DNA of 64,000 nucleotides. Source: Alloyangia mangrovi. Its GTDB lineage: Bacteria; Pseudomonadota; Alphaproteobacteria; Rhodobacterales; Rhodobacteraceae. Below, one piece after another: positions 38,199-46,951 of this stretch (the first letter of the stretch is position 1; each line of letters starts with the position of its first letter). The stretch covers positions 78,526 to 142,525 of the forward strand of contig NZ_NTHN02000006.1 in NCBI RefSeq assembly GCF_002300555.2, given 5' to 3'. Position numbers and translations under genes: made by a program. The notes under the pieces are model-generated. The model was not told where the DNA came from and did no database searches. It was given only the letters and a program-made list of their open reading frames with translations.

Positions 38199-38612
38199 AT
38201 GTATAGCAAGATGATACTGGGGATCGCGGCCGTCTTCGTGGCGGGCTCCGCCCAGGCCGGGGACGCCGAGGCGGGCAAGAAGCTCTTCGAGCAGCGCTGC
38301 CGCGCCTGCCACATGATCCAGGCCGATGACGGTACGCCGATCCAGAAAGGCGGCCGGACCGGGCCGAACCTTTACAAGGTGGTCGGCCGTGTCGCCGGCA
38401 GCGAGGACGGCTATCGCTACAAGGCCTCCATCGTCGAGGCCGGGCAGAAGGGTCTTATCTGGGACGAGGCCAGCCTCGAGGCTTACGTGCAGGATCCCTC
38501 GGGCTTCCTGCAGGAATATCTCGGTGACAGCGGCGCGCGCTCGGGCATGACCTTCAAGCTGAAGAAGGGCATGGAGGACGTCTACGCCTATCTCGCTTCG
38601 GTCGCGAACTGA
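38199..38612 (+). CDS. Class I cytochrome c (c2-like), periplasmic
   Basis: A 137-residue soluble electron carrier. A signal peptide (residues 1-20, ending GSAQA) directs it to the periplasm, heme attaches at C34-R-A-C37-H38, and the axial methionine is in SGMTFKL near residue 116. The layout follows cytochrome c2/c550 of this order, which passes electrons from the bc1 complex. The ATG follows GGAGA. A strong terminator comes 37 bp after the stop. Confidence 0.9.
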   Translation: MYSKMILGIAAVFVAGSAQAGDAEAGKKLFEQRCRACHMIQADDGTPIQKGGRTGPNLYKVVGRVAGSEDGYRYKASIVEAGQKGLIWDEASLEAYVQDPSGFLQEYLGDSGARSGMTFKLKKGMEDVYAYLASVAN

Positions 38613-38649
38613 GCCCGGCTCACCGCCCGCAACCGGCTCTGAAACGGCA

Positions 38650-38675
38650 AAGGGCGCTCCTGCGGGAGCGCCCTT
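38650..38675. terminator. Bidirectional terminator
   Basis: Stem AAGGGCGCTCC (38650-38660), loop TGCG, complementary arm ending at 38675, followed by a T-rich stretch. It separates the cytochrome gene from the convergent OPX gene. Confidence 0.85.
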
Positions 38676-38705
38676 CTGTTTGCCTAGGTACGGGATCAGC
38701 CGACG

Positions 38706-39828
38706 TCAGTTGACCAGAGCGGTCGTGCGCTGCGTGGTGGTCACGCCGCTGTTGATGATGCTGAGCAGGGTCTGCAGGCCGGCCAGCGGGCTTTCGGTCG
38801 CCAGCACCACGTCGTCGGGGTAGATCGGGAACTTGCGCGCCGCGAAGAGTCCGTCGGCGGTGGTCATGTCGAAGGTGAAGACCACCTGCTGCATGTTCGG
38901 CTTGGCGCCGCCCGACCCAAGCTGCTTGGGCGTGTACTCGCGCAGCACCATCACCCCGGTGGGATCGGCACGCACATCGTAGAGGCCGCCGATCAGCGAC
39001 AGCGCCTCGAGCGCGTTGATCTCGTCCTTGGGGAAGGTCACTAGCGTCTGCCGCGATGAGGCGCCCATGCCGGTGAAAGTGCGGTAGTCCTCTTCGATGA
39101 CCACCGTGTCGCCGGGCAGCAGCAGCGAGTTGTAGGCGCCACTTTCCATTAGGGTACGGGCCGAGATCTCGTAGGTGGCGCCCTGCCTGATGAGCCGCAC
39201 AAGCGGGTTCTTCAGGCCCGGGTTGATGCCGCCCGCATCGGCGATGGCGCCGAGGATCTTGTAGTTGCGCGACGGCAGCGGGAAGCTGCCGGGCTTCACC
39301 ACACCGCTGACCATCTCGATGGCATTGCCTCTGCCCTCGGTGAGGCTCACCTGCACCTGCGCCGTGGGCACGATGGCCTCGAGTTTTTCCTGGATGCGAC
39401 CGCGCGCCGAGGCCGGGCTGAGGCCGCGCACGAAAACCTCGTCGACGTACGGCAGGAAGACCGCGCCATTGGCGCCGACCTCGACCGCGGGAAGCACGGT
39501 CGATTTCTCGGCGGGGTTGGTCAGCAGCGAGTTTTCCTGACTGTCCCAGATGCGGATGTCGATGTGGTCGCCGGTCTGGATGACGCTCTGGTTGGTCCCG
39601 GACGAGGTGCGTGGCCAGCTTCCGTCCAGGGTCGGGCCGGTCTGCGGCCAGGAGGCGATGAGCGGCATGTTGGCGCGGGTCACCTCGACCACCTGGAAAG
39701 TCGGGTTCTGCTTGTCGGCCTGGGCCAGTATCTCGGATTGCATCGCCGCGCCGCGCGGCAGCGCGCAGCCCCCCCAGAAGAGCAAGGCTCGCAGCGACGG
39801 CAAAAAGACTACGCGAGAGTTTGAACAC
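38706..39828 (-). CDS. Polysaccharide export outer-membrane lipoprotein, Wza/OPX family (frameshifted here)
   Basis: Forms the outer-membrane exit channel for capsule or exopolysaccharide. A long frame covers the poly-export domain (IDIRIWDSQENSLL, SLBB repeats, FVRGLSPASAR). Its natural N-terminus is in another frame: GTG at 39828 gives FKLSRSLFAVAASLALLGG behind GGAG. Removing one C from the run of seven at 39769-39775 joins them as LLGGCALP, a perfect lipobox. So the intact product is a lipoprotein of about 373 residues. It is divergent from the sugar transferase. Confidence 0.85.
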
Positions 39829-39982
39829 GGGGGTCTCCGGGACGTTCCGAGGGTTTCTAAAGGTTTGCTCGAAGTGATAGACAGTTTCGAGGCTCGGGAA
39901 AAGTCGCTTGCGCCGCAGCGGCAGCCGGGCTTGGCATTTCTTCGCGCCGCGTTGCGCGATTGCTTGCAGGAGACGGACGGGA

Positions 39983-40594
39983 ATGACGGTTTCGAAGCGG
40001 GCGCTCGACATTTGCCTTGCCGCGCTGCTGCTTGTCCTGCTGTCGCCGGTGATCCTCGGCATCTGCCTTGTCCTCCTGCTGCGCGACGGTCGGCCTGTTT
40101 TCTACCTCTCCGAGCGGATGCGGAGCCCAGACCGGGGCTTTCGCCTCTGGAAATTCCGCACCATGCGGCCCGATGCCGGCGATCGCGGCGTCTCCGGTGG
40201 AGACAAGACCGACCGGATCTCGGAAACGGGAAAATTTCTCAGGCGTCACCGGCTCGACGAGCTGCCGCAGCTCTGGAACATCCTGCGCGGTGACATCAGC
40301 TTCGTGGGCCCGCGTCCGCCGCTGCGCCGCTACACCGAGATGTTCCCCGAGCTCTACGCCGAGGTGCTGCGCGCCCGGCCCGGGGTGACGGGTCTGGCCA
40401 CCCTCGCCTTTCACCGCACCGAGGAGCGCCTTCTGGCGCCCTGCCGAGATGCCGACGAAACCGAGGCGGTCTATTGCCGCCGCTGCGTGCCGCGCAAGGC
40501 CCGGCTTGACCTGATCTACGCGCGCCGACGGAGCCTGTGCTACGATCTGCGCCTGATGGCGGCGACCGTGGTCAGGCGTGTCGGGTTGCATTGA
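39983..40594 (+). CDS. Undecaprenyl-phosphate sugar transferase
   Basis: A 203-residue bacterial sugar transferase that loads the first sugar-phosphate onto the lipid carrier for exopolysaccharide assembly. One N-terminal membrane segment (residues 8-32) is followed by the catalytic core with KFRTM near residue 59 and the signature DELPQLWNILRGDISFVGPRP near 88-108. The ATG at 39983 follows GACGGGA. It lies between, and opposite in strand to, the OPX and YjbF/YjbH genes, implying one exopolysaccharide locus. Confidence 0.9.
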   Translation: MTVSKRALDICLAALLLVLLSPVILGICLVLLLRDGRPVFYLSERMRSPDRGFRLWKFRTMRPDAGDRGVSGGDKTDRISETGKFLRRHRLDELPQLWNILRGDISFVGPRPPLRRYTEMFPELYAEVLRARPGVTGLATLAFHRTEERLLAPCRDADETEAVYCRRCVPRKARLDLIYARRRSLCYDLRLMAATVVRRVGLH

Positions 40595-41261
40595 TCAGCG
40601 CCGCAGCTGCTGCAGCGTGACGTAGCCGGTGGTCTCGCCCAGCCATTGCCGCGCGCCGAGGATCTCGCCCCCCCGCATCGACGATGTAGACATCGGCGAA
40701 GTCCGGCTCCGTCTCGCTGCTGCAGGCGGCGCGGACAGCCATGCCGGAGACACCGGGGGTGACCTCGACCTGCTGCTGCGGGGTCACGGTGCAGCTGTAG
40801 GCCAGCACCTCGGTGACATCCTCGGGCGTCAGGAAGCGCTGCACGAAGCGGGCCTGCCCGGCGCTGCGGGCGCGCACGAGGCGCAGCAGCGCGTCTTCCT
40901 CGACCGACATCAGGTCGCCGCCGAGACCGCGCGTGGCGGTGATCATCCCGTGACGCAGGACGATGGCCTGGCGGCTGGCGGTGCCATAGGTCCGGTGCTC
41001 GCCGTTGCGCTCGATCTCAAACGCCACGGCTTCGGACTTGCGCTCCTCGATCCGCAGCCGGATCACCGGCAGGTCGGTGGCGGCCAAGGTCGCGGCGATC
41101 TCCTGGTCGGAAATCGGCTTGTTGTCCTCGTCTCCGCCGCCGAACAGGCTGGCGTAGGCAGCGTCGTAGATCGGATCGCGGCGATCATCGTTGCCGCAGC
41201 CGGCAAGCGCGGCGATCAGCCCGGCCATAAGCGCGGCGCGGCAAGTGGTCTTAAGTTTCAT
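40595..41261 (-). CDS. yjbF: YjbF/GfcB-like exopolysaccharide lipoprotein (frameshifted here)
   Basis: A lipoprotein (lipobox LIAALAGC, cysteine near residue 22) of the YjbF/GfcB family, part of the yjbEFGH/gfc exopolysaccharide secretion machinery. The frame breaks at a run of seven C (40668-40674). As given it reads VDAGGRDPRR, but with six C it reads VDAGGEILGARQWLGETTGYV and stops at 40595, giving about 221 residues and a YjbF-like end. The start overlaps the yjbH stop by 4 bp. Confidence 0.82.
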
Positions 41262-43384
41262 CGCCAGAACCTTCCCCAGGAGGCGGCCACGTCGGGCTCG
41301 TGATTTTCGCGGATGCGCTCGTAGAGCCGGTCGTCGATGGCCAGCTTGGCGCCGCCGTCGCGCTGCACCGAGCGGATGGTGAGCGTGCTGTCGTTGCGCG
41401 AGGGCTGTCCGGTGCCGATGGAGACCGGGATGGTAAAGATCAGCCCCTTGTCGAAGGAGCCCTCACCGAAGTCCTTGGCGGAGATGTCGGTCTTGGTAGC
41501 AAAGGCGCCGATCCGCCAGCCGTTGGCGAATTCGCGGGTGAGCGTCACCGTGGCGCCGGTGTCCCCGGCGATGTAGCGGCCGACGTCGAGCTGCGCATTA
41601 TAGCCGTTGCCGATGTCGTAATAGGCCGAGACGTGGCCGTTCACATGCGGGAAGCTGCGGGTGATGCCGGTGACCGGGTCGGTGGTCTCGTTGCCCTGCA
41701 GGCCGAAGAGCATGTCGAAGTCGCGGCGCTCGACGTAGTTGATCTCGGCCCCCAGCGCGAAGCGGCTGTCGACCGGTTTCCACAGGAGTTCGGCCGAGGC
41801 GCCGGCGTACATCGGCTCGAGATAGCCCAGCGTCAGGCGGCTGTAGAGCTGCGGAGCGGGCTTGCCGTAGAGGCCCAGCGTCAACCGCGGAATTTTCGGA
41901 TCGGCTTCGCGGGCGTATTCGGCGTAATCGGTGCGCACGCGCGGAAGCTTGGATTCGGATTCGCGGGTGACATCGTCGAGGTTGCCGACGATCTTCTTGT
42001 TCAGCGAGCCGCTCAGGACGATGTTCGGAGTGAACTCGATCGTGCCGCGCAGCGAAACGCCGAGATCGAGCCGAAGCGGCCCGTCGGGATCGAAGGTGGC
42101 GTAGCCGTAGTAGGGTGCGAGCGACCACAGGAATTTCGGATAGTCTTCCAGATCCATCTTCGGCGTGTCCGCCGGCGCCTCGTCGAAGCGGGTGCGCACC
42201 AGCATTTCGGTCGCGGCCTCGTTCTCGAGCGCCTCGAGATCCGAGCGGCGCAGGGTGATCGCCGAGGCGGGGACACCGTTTTCCGACGGGATGATCACGA
42301 ATTCCTCGACCGAGCCGGGCATGATCCGGCTCATCGAGCGCGCGGCGCGACCCACTGCCTGAGACGTCGCACCGTAGGTCTCGTTGCGCAGACGCAGCGT
42401 GGCGCGATGCGGCTCCAGACGGAAGCCTTCCAGCTCCAGCTTCTCGCGTTTGAGGCTGCGCGCCAGACGGGTCTGCGTCGTGGCCTCGGTCGCGGCGAGC
42501 TCGCTGATCCAGCCAAGATCGCGGGCCTCGGCGCCGGTGCGCGGCTTGATCGGCAGCGGCGCGGTCTCGACACCGCCGGGAACGCCAAGCGTCTTGGGGT
42601 TCATCGTGTAGGTGTACTGGGCGCCGATCGTGCTGCCGTAGGCATAGTAGAGCGACAGCTGGCTGCCGCCCTTGAAGCGGTAGTCCATACCGACGTTGAT
42701 CGGCGAATTGTGCTCGAAGGTCGAGTTCTCGCGTTCGAGATCGTATTGGTCCGAGGAATATTCGAGCTTGAAGGTCAGCCGGTCGTCCGGCGACCAGGCG
42801 ACGCCGCCGAAGGGCGCGATATCGCCGCGGAACCAACGGTCGGTGGTGGGCTTGCCGCCTTCGTCGAGGATCTCCTCGGAGCGGGTGCCGAAGCCGCCGA
42901 AGCCGTTGTAGCTTGCCATCCGGCCCCAGCCGAGGCCGCCGGTGACCTGCAACCCGGGGGTGATCGTCTTCGTCGCGACGATGTATTCCGCGCTGTAGAT
43001 GCCGGTGCCGATGAAATCCTGCAGGCCAACGACCACCGAGGGGCGCCAGGTGCCTTCAGTCAGCAGTTGGAAGCGCAGATCGAAGCTGCGGTCGTAATAG
43101 ACCCCATCCACCGAGGCGCGGTGATCGAAGCTGCCGATGCCGGTATAGCGGAAGGTGCCGACGAGGCGCGGCGCGATCTGGAAGCTGACGGAGCCGCGGT
43201 TGGCTGTGCCCATGCGCCCGTAGGTCAGACCCAGCGTCGCATCGGGCGACATGTTGGCGTCGGGCATGTCCACGAGCCCGGGGAGGCCGTAGAGATTGTA
43301 GCTTGGCACCGTCTCCGGATAGGCCGCTCCCGCCAGCGCCGTTGCCCCGGCCAGAAGTGCCGCGATACCTGCCCGTCGTGCCAT
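41258..43384 (-). CDS. yjbH: YjbH-family exopolysaccharide outer-membrane protein
   Basis: A 708-residue exported protein of the YjbH family, a predicted outer-membrane barrel in exopolysaccharide secretion. A signal peptide (residues 1-22) precedes SYNLYGLPGLVDMPDA and the family's beta-rich segments. The ATG at 43382-43384 follows GAGGA; the frame runs further upstream without a ribosome site. It is co-transcribed with yjbF. The yjbE and yjbG partners of enterobacteria are not seen here. Confidence 0.87.
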   Translation of the reverse strand: MARRAGIAALLAGATALAGAAYPETVPSYNLYGLPGLVDMPDANMSPDATLGLTYGRMGTANRGSVSFQIAPRLVGTFRYTGIGSFDHRASVDGVYYDRSFDLRFQLLTEGTWRPSVVVGLQDFIGTGIYSAEYIVATKTITPGLQVTGGLGWGRMASYNGFGGFGTRSEEILDEGGKPTTDRWFRGDIAPFGGVAWSPDDRLTFKLEYSSDQYDLERENSTFEHNSPINVGMDYRFKGGSQLSLYYAYGSTIGAQYTYTMNPKTLGVPGGVETAPLPIKPRTGAEARDLGWISELAATEATTQTRLARSLKREKLELEGFRLEPHRATLRLRNETYGATSQAVGRAARSMSRIMPGSVEEFVIIPSENGVPASAITLRRSDLEALENEAATEMLVRTRFDEAPADTPKMDLEDYPKFLWSLAPYYGYATFDPDGPLRLDLGVSLRGTIEFTPNIVLSGSLNKKIVGNLDDVTRESESKLPRVRTDYAEYAREADPKIPRLTLGLYGKPAPQLYSRLTLGYLEPMYAGASAELLWKPVDSRFALGAEINYVERRDFDMLFGLQGNETTDPVTGITRSFPHVNGHVSAYYDIGNGYNAQLDVGRYIAGDTGATVTLTREFANGWRIGAFATKTDISAKDFGEGSFDKGLIFTIPVSIGTGQPSRNDSTLTIRSVQRDGGAKLAIDDRLYERIRENHEPDVAASWGRFWR

Positions 43385-43626
43385 CACGTCCTCGTTTCGC
43401 TTTCGTGTTTTCCCCAGAGCTAGAGCCAAACCGTGGTCCTGTCCATGGATCCCCTGCCGCAGGGTCGTCCCTGTGGGTTCTGCGGCACGGTTGCGGCGCG
43501 GTTCCGCCGCCAAAGGTCCCGTGGTCGCGGGGAGCGAGGCGGATTTTCAGGAGATTTCTATTTTTTAAGCCAGGGGTAACCGCGCGCGGGCTATCCCCGC
43601 TGCGGGGTGTTTGGAAGGTGGTGGAA

Positions 43627-44460
43627 ATGGCCGTCGACAGCAATGTCGCGCCAGTCATCATCAAGCGGAAGAAAAAGGGCGGCGGCCATGCTCATCATGG
43701 CGGCGCCTGGAAGGTCGCCTACGCGGATTTCGTGACGGCGATGATGGCCTTCTTCATGCTGATGTGGCTGCTGAACGCGACGACCGAGAAACAGCGCAAG
43801 GGGCTTGCCGATTACTTCAACCCGACCATCGCCGTGGCCCGGATCTCGGGCGGCGGGGACGGGCTGATGGGCGGCGAGAGCACCTTTTCCGAGAATGTTT
43901 TGCCGCGTATGGGCACCGGCTCGACCGCGCTCCAGGCGACCGAGAAGAACGCCGCTCGGGGCAGCGAGACCATGGGCGAGTCCGATCCCGATGCTGCCGA
44001 GACAGCCGAGCTCGAAGAGCTGCGTGACCGGCTCACAGCGCGCCATGGCGAGAGCATGGTGGACGACGGGCTGATGCGCCACGTCGTGACCCGGGTCACC
44101 GACGAGGGGCTGGTGGTGGAGCTTTTCGAAACCCCCGAGGCGCGGCTCTTCGAGGCGGACGGCAGCCCAACCTTCCTGCTGCGGCGGCTGGCGCAGATCA
44201 TCGCCGGGGCGAGCCGGGCGGTGCGCAACCCGCTCGCGGTCGAGGGCCATGTGCCCGCCTCGCCGATCGTGCTGGCGCAGGACCGCTCGTGGGAAGTCTC
44301 GGCGGAGCGGGCGTCCTGGATGCGCAGGCTGCTGCAGGACGAGGGTGTGCCCAAGGCGCGTATCGCCCGCAGCACCGCCCATGCCGACCGAGAGCCTTCT
44401 CGCGCCAACCCGATGGACACCCGGAACGGCCGTGTCGAGGTGATCTTCCTGCGCAAATGA
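43627..44460 (+). CDS. motB: Flagellar motor stator protein MotB
   Basis: Anchors the proton-conducting stator to peptidoglycan. The 277-residue protein has a basic cytoplasmic start (IKRKKKGGGHAHHGG) and a single membrane helix with the proton-carrying aspartate in YADFVTAMMAFFMLMWLLN (near residue 33). A periplasmic OmpA-like domain at the C-terminus reads RASWMRRLLQDEGV and NGRVEVIFL. Family length is slightly short. The ATG at 43627 is used because signal-free MotB starts match it. It is followed 112 bp later by flgE; motA is not in this window. Confidence 0.9.
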   Translation: MAVDSNVAPVIIKRKKKGGGHAHHGGAWKVAYADFVTAMMAFFMLMWLLNATTEKQRKGLADYFNPTIAVARISGGGDGLMGGESTFSENVLPRMGTGSTALQATEKNAARGSETMGESDPDAAETAELEELRDRLTARHGESMVDDGLMRHVVTRVTDEGLVVELFETPEARLFEADGSPTFLLRRLAQIIAGASRAVRNPLAVEGHVPASPIVLAQDRSWEVSAERASWMRRLLQDEGVPKARIARSTAHADREPSRANPMDTRNGRVEVIFLRK

Positions 44461-44572
44461 CGCCAAGAGACCGGCGGCGGAAATGGCCGGGATTTTACCT
44501 GTTAGCCCGCCGTTAAGTTGCCGCCCCTAGTCTCCGGGGGACGGGAACAGGTGACAGCAGAAAGGCGCGCCC

Positions 44573-46219
44573 ATGACCATCTCTTCGTCTCTGAACGCCG
44601 GTGTCTCGGGGCTGACGGCCAATGCCAGCAGGCTGGCGGCGATCTCCGACAATATCGCCAATTCCTCGACCTACGGCTATCGCCGGGCCGAGACGGAGTT
44701 CAACGCGCTGGTGATGACCGACGGCGGGCGGTCCTACACGGCGGGCGGCGTCATGTCCTCGAACATGCGGGTAATCGACCAGAAGGGCTCGCTGGTGACC
44801 ACGGGCAATGCCACCGATCTTGCCGTGCGGGGCAGGGGGATGCTGCCCGTCGTCGGCGGCCCGCAATACCAGGCGAACCCGACCGAGCCCGAGCTTCTGC
44901 TCACGTCCACCGGCTCCTTCCGCATCAACGAGGAAGGCTATCTCGCCAATGAACTCGGCTATTTCCTCATGGGTTGGCCGGCGGACATCGACGGCACCAT
45001 CCCGAATTTTCCGCGCGATACGGTCGACGGGCTCGAGCCGGTGCGCTTCAGCCTCAACCTGCAGGGCGACCCGACCACAGCGGTGGAAATGAGCCTGAAC
45101 CTGCCTGCCACAGCCACCATGTCCGATTCCGAAGGGTCGTCCGAGACGCTTTCGGTGGAATATTTCGACAATCTCGGCGTGTCGCAAAATATCGCGATGA
45201 CCTTCACGCCTACGGTGCCGGCCACCGGCATGTCGAACGAATGGACCATCGTGATGACCGATTCCGCCTCCGCTGGCGCGGTGATTGGCGAATATGTGGT
45301 CACCTTCGACGACACCCGCGCGGCCGGCGGCAAGATCAGCGCGGTGACCACCGTTTCCGGCGGCGCCTATGACGCCACGACGGGCAAGATGACGGTCACC
45401 GTCGACGGCGGGCCGATCGAGGTCGACATCGGCGCGGTCGGCGACAGCATCGGCCTGTCGCAGCTCTCCAACAGCTTTGCCCCGATCTCCATCGCCAAGG
45501 ACGGCTCGCCGGTGGGCAACATGGTCTCGGTCGAGGTGGATGAGAATGGCTTCGTCAACGCGCTCTACGACAGTGGGGTGAGCAAGACGCTCTACCAGAT
45601 CCCGCTCGCCGACCTGCCGAATCCGAACGGCATGATCCCGATGGACAACCAGACCTTCAAGCCCTCGCCGGAAAGCGGCTCCTACTTCCTCTGGGACGCG
45701 GGCGATGGGCCGACCGGCGATATCAAGTCCTACGCGCGCGAGGAATCCACCACCGACGTGGCGCATGAGCTGACCGACATGATCCAGACGCAGCGTGCCT
45801 ATTCCTCCAACGCCAAGGTGATCCAGACGGTCGCATTGTCCTTGGCGCTCGCGACGCTCTTGCCTGTCGAGATTTCTCCCTGCGTGTTGGCGAGGTTCAT
45901 ATTGATGGTCTTGAGGGTCTGCAGCGCGACCATCGCGCCATTGTTCGTCAGGATGCTAGACATGTTTTTTTCGTCCTTGAATGTGGCGCTTTGCGCCATT
46001 CCTGTCTCCGGTCTCGACCCCTTGTCCGGCAGGACATTATCCGGCGGCGCTGATCTGTGCCGCGCGGAGAGGGGCGAAACCTCTCGGGACGTCGTTCTGA
46101 CGAAGCAGCCAGGAGCCCTGCCCCCCTGCGCCATCCAGCCCTGGATGCCAGCTCACCCTAGAGAGGGAGGTCTTAAGCCAAGCCTAAGTCAGCCGCGAAT
46201 TTGCCCGGGTGTGGGGTGA
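44573..46219 (+). CDS. flgE: Flagellar hook protein FlgE, 3' end replaced by inverted flagellin DNA
   Basis: Builds the flagellar hook. Residues 1-420 are normal FlgE: N-terminal SSLNAGVSGLTANASRLAAISDNIANSSTYGYRR, central D1/D2 domains and the start of the C-terminal helix HELTDMIQTQRAYSSNAKVIQT. Native sequence ends at about 45833. Beyond it the frame reads into the antisense of a flagellin gene and runs on as nonsense to 46219 (548 residues as given). Only about the last 13 residues of true FlgE are missing, but they belong to the D0 coiled coil needed for assembly. The ATG follows AAAGG. Confidence 0.85.
   Translation: MTISSSLNAGVSGLTANASRLAAISDNIANSSTYGYRRAETEFNALVMTDGGRSYTAGGVMSSNMRVIDQKGSLVTTGNATDLAVRGRGMLPVVGGPQYQANPTEPELLLTSTGSFRINEEGYLANELGYFLMGWPADIDGTIPNFPRDTVDGLEPVRFSLNLQGDPTTAVEMSLNLPATATMSDSEGSSETLSVEYFDNLGVSQNIAMTFTPTVPATGMSNEWTIVMTDSASAGAVIGEYVVTFDDTRAAGGKISAVTTVSGGAYDATTGKMTVTVDGGPIEVDIGAVGDSIGLSQLSNSFAPISIAKDGSPVGNMVSVEVDENGFVNALYDSGVSKTLYQIPLADLPNPNGMIPMDNQTFKPSPESGSYFLWDAGDGPTGDIKSYAREESTTDVAHELTDMIQTQRAYSSNAKVIQTVALSLALATLLPVEISPCVLARFILMVLRVCSATIAPLFVRMLDMFFSSLNVALCAIPVSGLDPLSGRTLSGGADLCRAERGETSRDVVLTKQPGALPPCAIQPWMPAHPREGGLKPSLSQPRICPGVG
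45799..45963 (-). pseudogene. fliC: Flagellin 5' fragment
   Basis: Starting at the ATG 45961-45963 (AAGGACG upstream), the minus strand reads MSSILTNNGAMVALQTLK then INMNLANTQGEISTGKSVASAKDNATVW, the N-terminal D0 helix of roseobacter flagellins. After W (about 45823) it enters flgE DNA and stops at 45799. Only about 47 of some 280 residues remain, so this copy cannot form a filament. It marks one side of the flgE-flagellin junction. Confidence 0.85.
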
Positions 46220-46225
46220 CAGTGT
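45964..46225 (-). promoter_or_regulatory. Flagellin upstream region
   Basis: This 262-bp stretch precedes the flagellin fragment on the minus strand and follows flgN. It presumably keeps the flagellin promoter and leader. I could not fit a clear sigma-28 or sigma-54 promoter. A hairpin-forming TGGCGCTTTGCGCCA lies at about 45983-45997. Confidence 0.4.
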
Positions 46226-46602
46226 CTAAAGTTTCTTTTGAATGCGTCCCGTCGGCCCCGGGCCGATGCGCGTCTTGCGTCCGTTCGGATCATAGGTGTC
46301 CATCTGCCGGATCAGCCGCTGCCAGGTACCGAGCCTGCCCTGCGCCGCGGTGAGCCCCTGCAGCGCCATCCCCAGCAGCCTCTGGTTGCGGCGCAGGGCG
46401 GCAAGAAGCCTTGGCGCGTGCTGCTGCAGGCGCGACGGTTGCGCTGCATAGAGGTCAAGGTAGGTTTGCTTCTTGCGCGCAAGCTCGGGAAGCTCCCCGA
46501 GCTCTCCGGCGAGCAGGGCGCGCCTTTCGGCTTCGAGCAGGGCAAGAAGCCCGGTTTCCGCCGGCTCGCCGGGGGGGGGGGGCGACGGGATCCGGCGGTC
46601 AT
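46226..46602 (-). CDS. flgN: FlgN-like flagellar export chaperone (frameshifted at a G12 tract)
   Basis: FlgN escorts the hook-filament junction proteins FlgK and FlgL. In the frame ending at the TAG 46226-46228 the protein reads ETGLLALLEAERRALLAGE, a long helical body, then QMDTYDPNGRKTRIG, matching the FlgN end. The ATG at 46600-46602 overlaps the flgJ stop (ATGA) but is in a different frame. The break lies at the 12-base G run (46571-46582) six codons in. Ten or thirteen bases would restore one frame of about 125 residues. Confidence 0.6.
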
Positions 46603-46829
46603 GGTGCCCGTGTCGTCCGGCTGGGCGGGGTCGGCAGGAGGACCACCGTGTCCGCGAGCCGGTTGGCGTATTCGTCGCGCAAGAAGGACGCGAATTGCGC
46701 CTCTCCCGCGCCGCCGCCGAAGAGGCCGCGCGTTTCGAAGGCCCTCGAGAACTGCAGCATCTGGGAGATGAACAATCGGTTCAGCTGGGCGTTCGCTGCC
46801 GCTGCCGCCCGGCCCGTTGGATTTGTCAT
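46599..46829 (-). CDS. flgJ: FlgJ-type rod-binding domain protein
   Basis: A 76-residue protein resembling the rod-binding (capping) domain of FlgJ without the muramidase part, as is usual in this order. The key segment is FISQMLQFSRAFETRGLFGGGAGEAQFASFLRDEYANRLAD, near residues 19-60; the GGGAGE...F.SFL pattern is the family hallmark. It is shorter than typical (about 90-100) and its last 15 residues are atypical. It overlaps flgN by 3 bp and is divergent from fliK. Confidence 0.62.
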   Translation of the reverse strand: MTNPTGRAAAAANAQLNRLFISQMLQFSRAFETRGLFGGGAGEAQFASFLRDEYANRLADTVVLLPTPPSRTTRAP

Positions 46830-46951
46830 GCAATCGCTCCGGTCGAATCTACTGAAGGCTCTCGACGATGCTTAAAATGGTTTCGGTAAAGGTATTCTTA
46901 GCGGGTGGCCGGATATCGTCGTCGAGGATCGGATGACCAGGGGTCGACAGA

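Noticed and set aside
41300..43423. Open frame of about 700 codons opposite yjbH
   Set aside because: Antisense shadow; the minus strand has a signal peptide and family match.
45799..46134. Complete 111-codon minus-strand gene covering the flagellin start
   Set aside because: Only the part from 45963 downstream is flagellin; the upstream extension is leader DNA and the end is antisense flgE.
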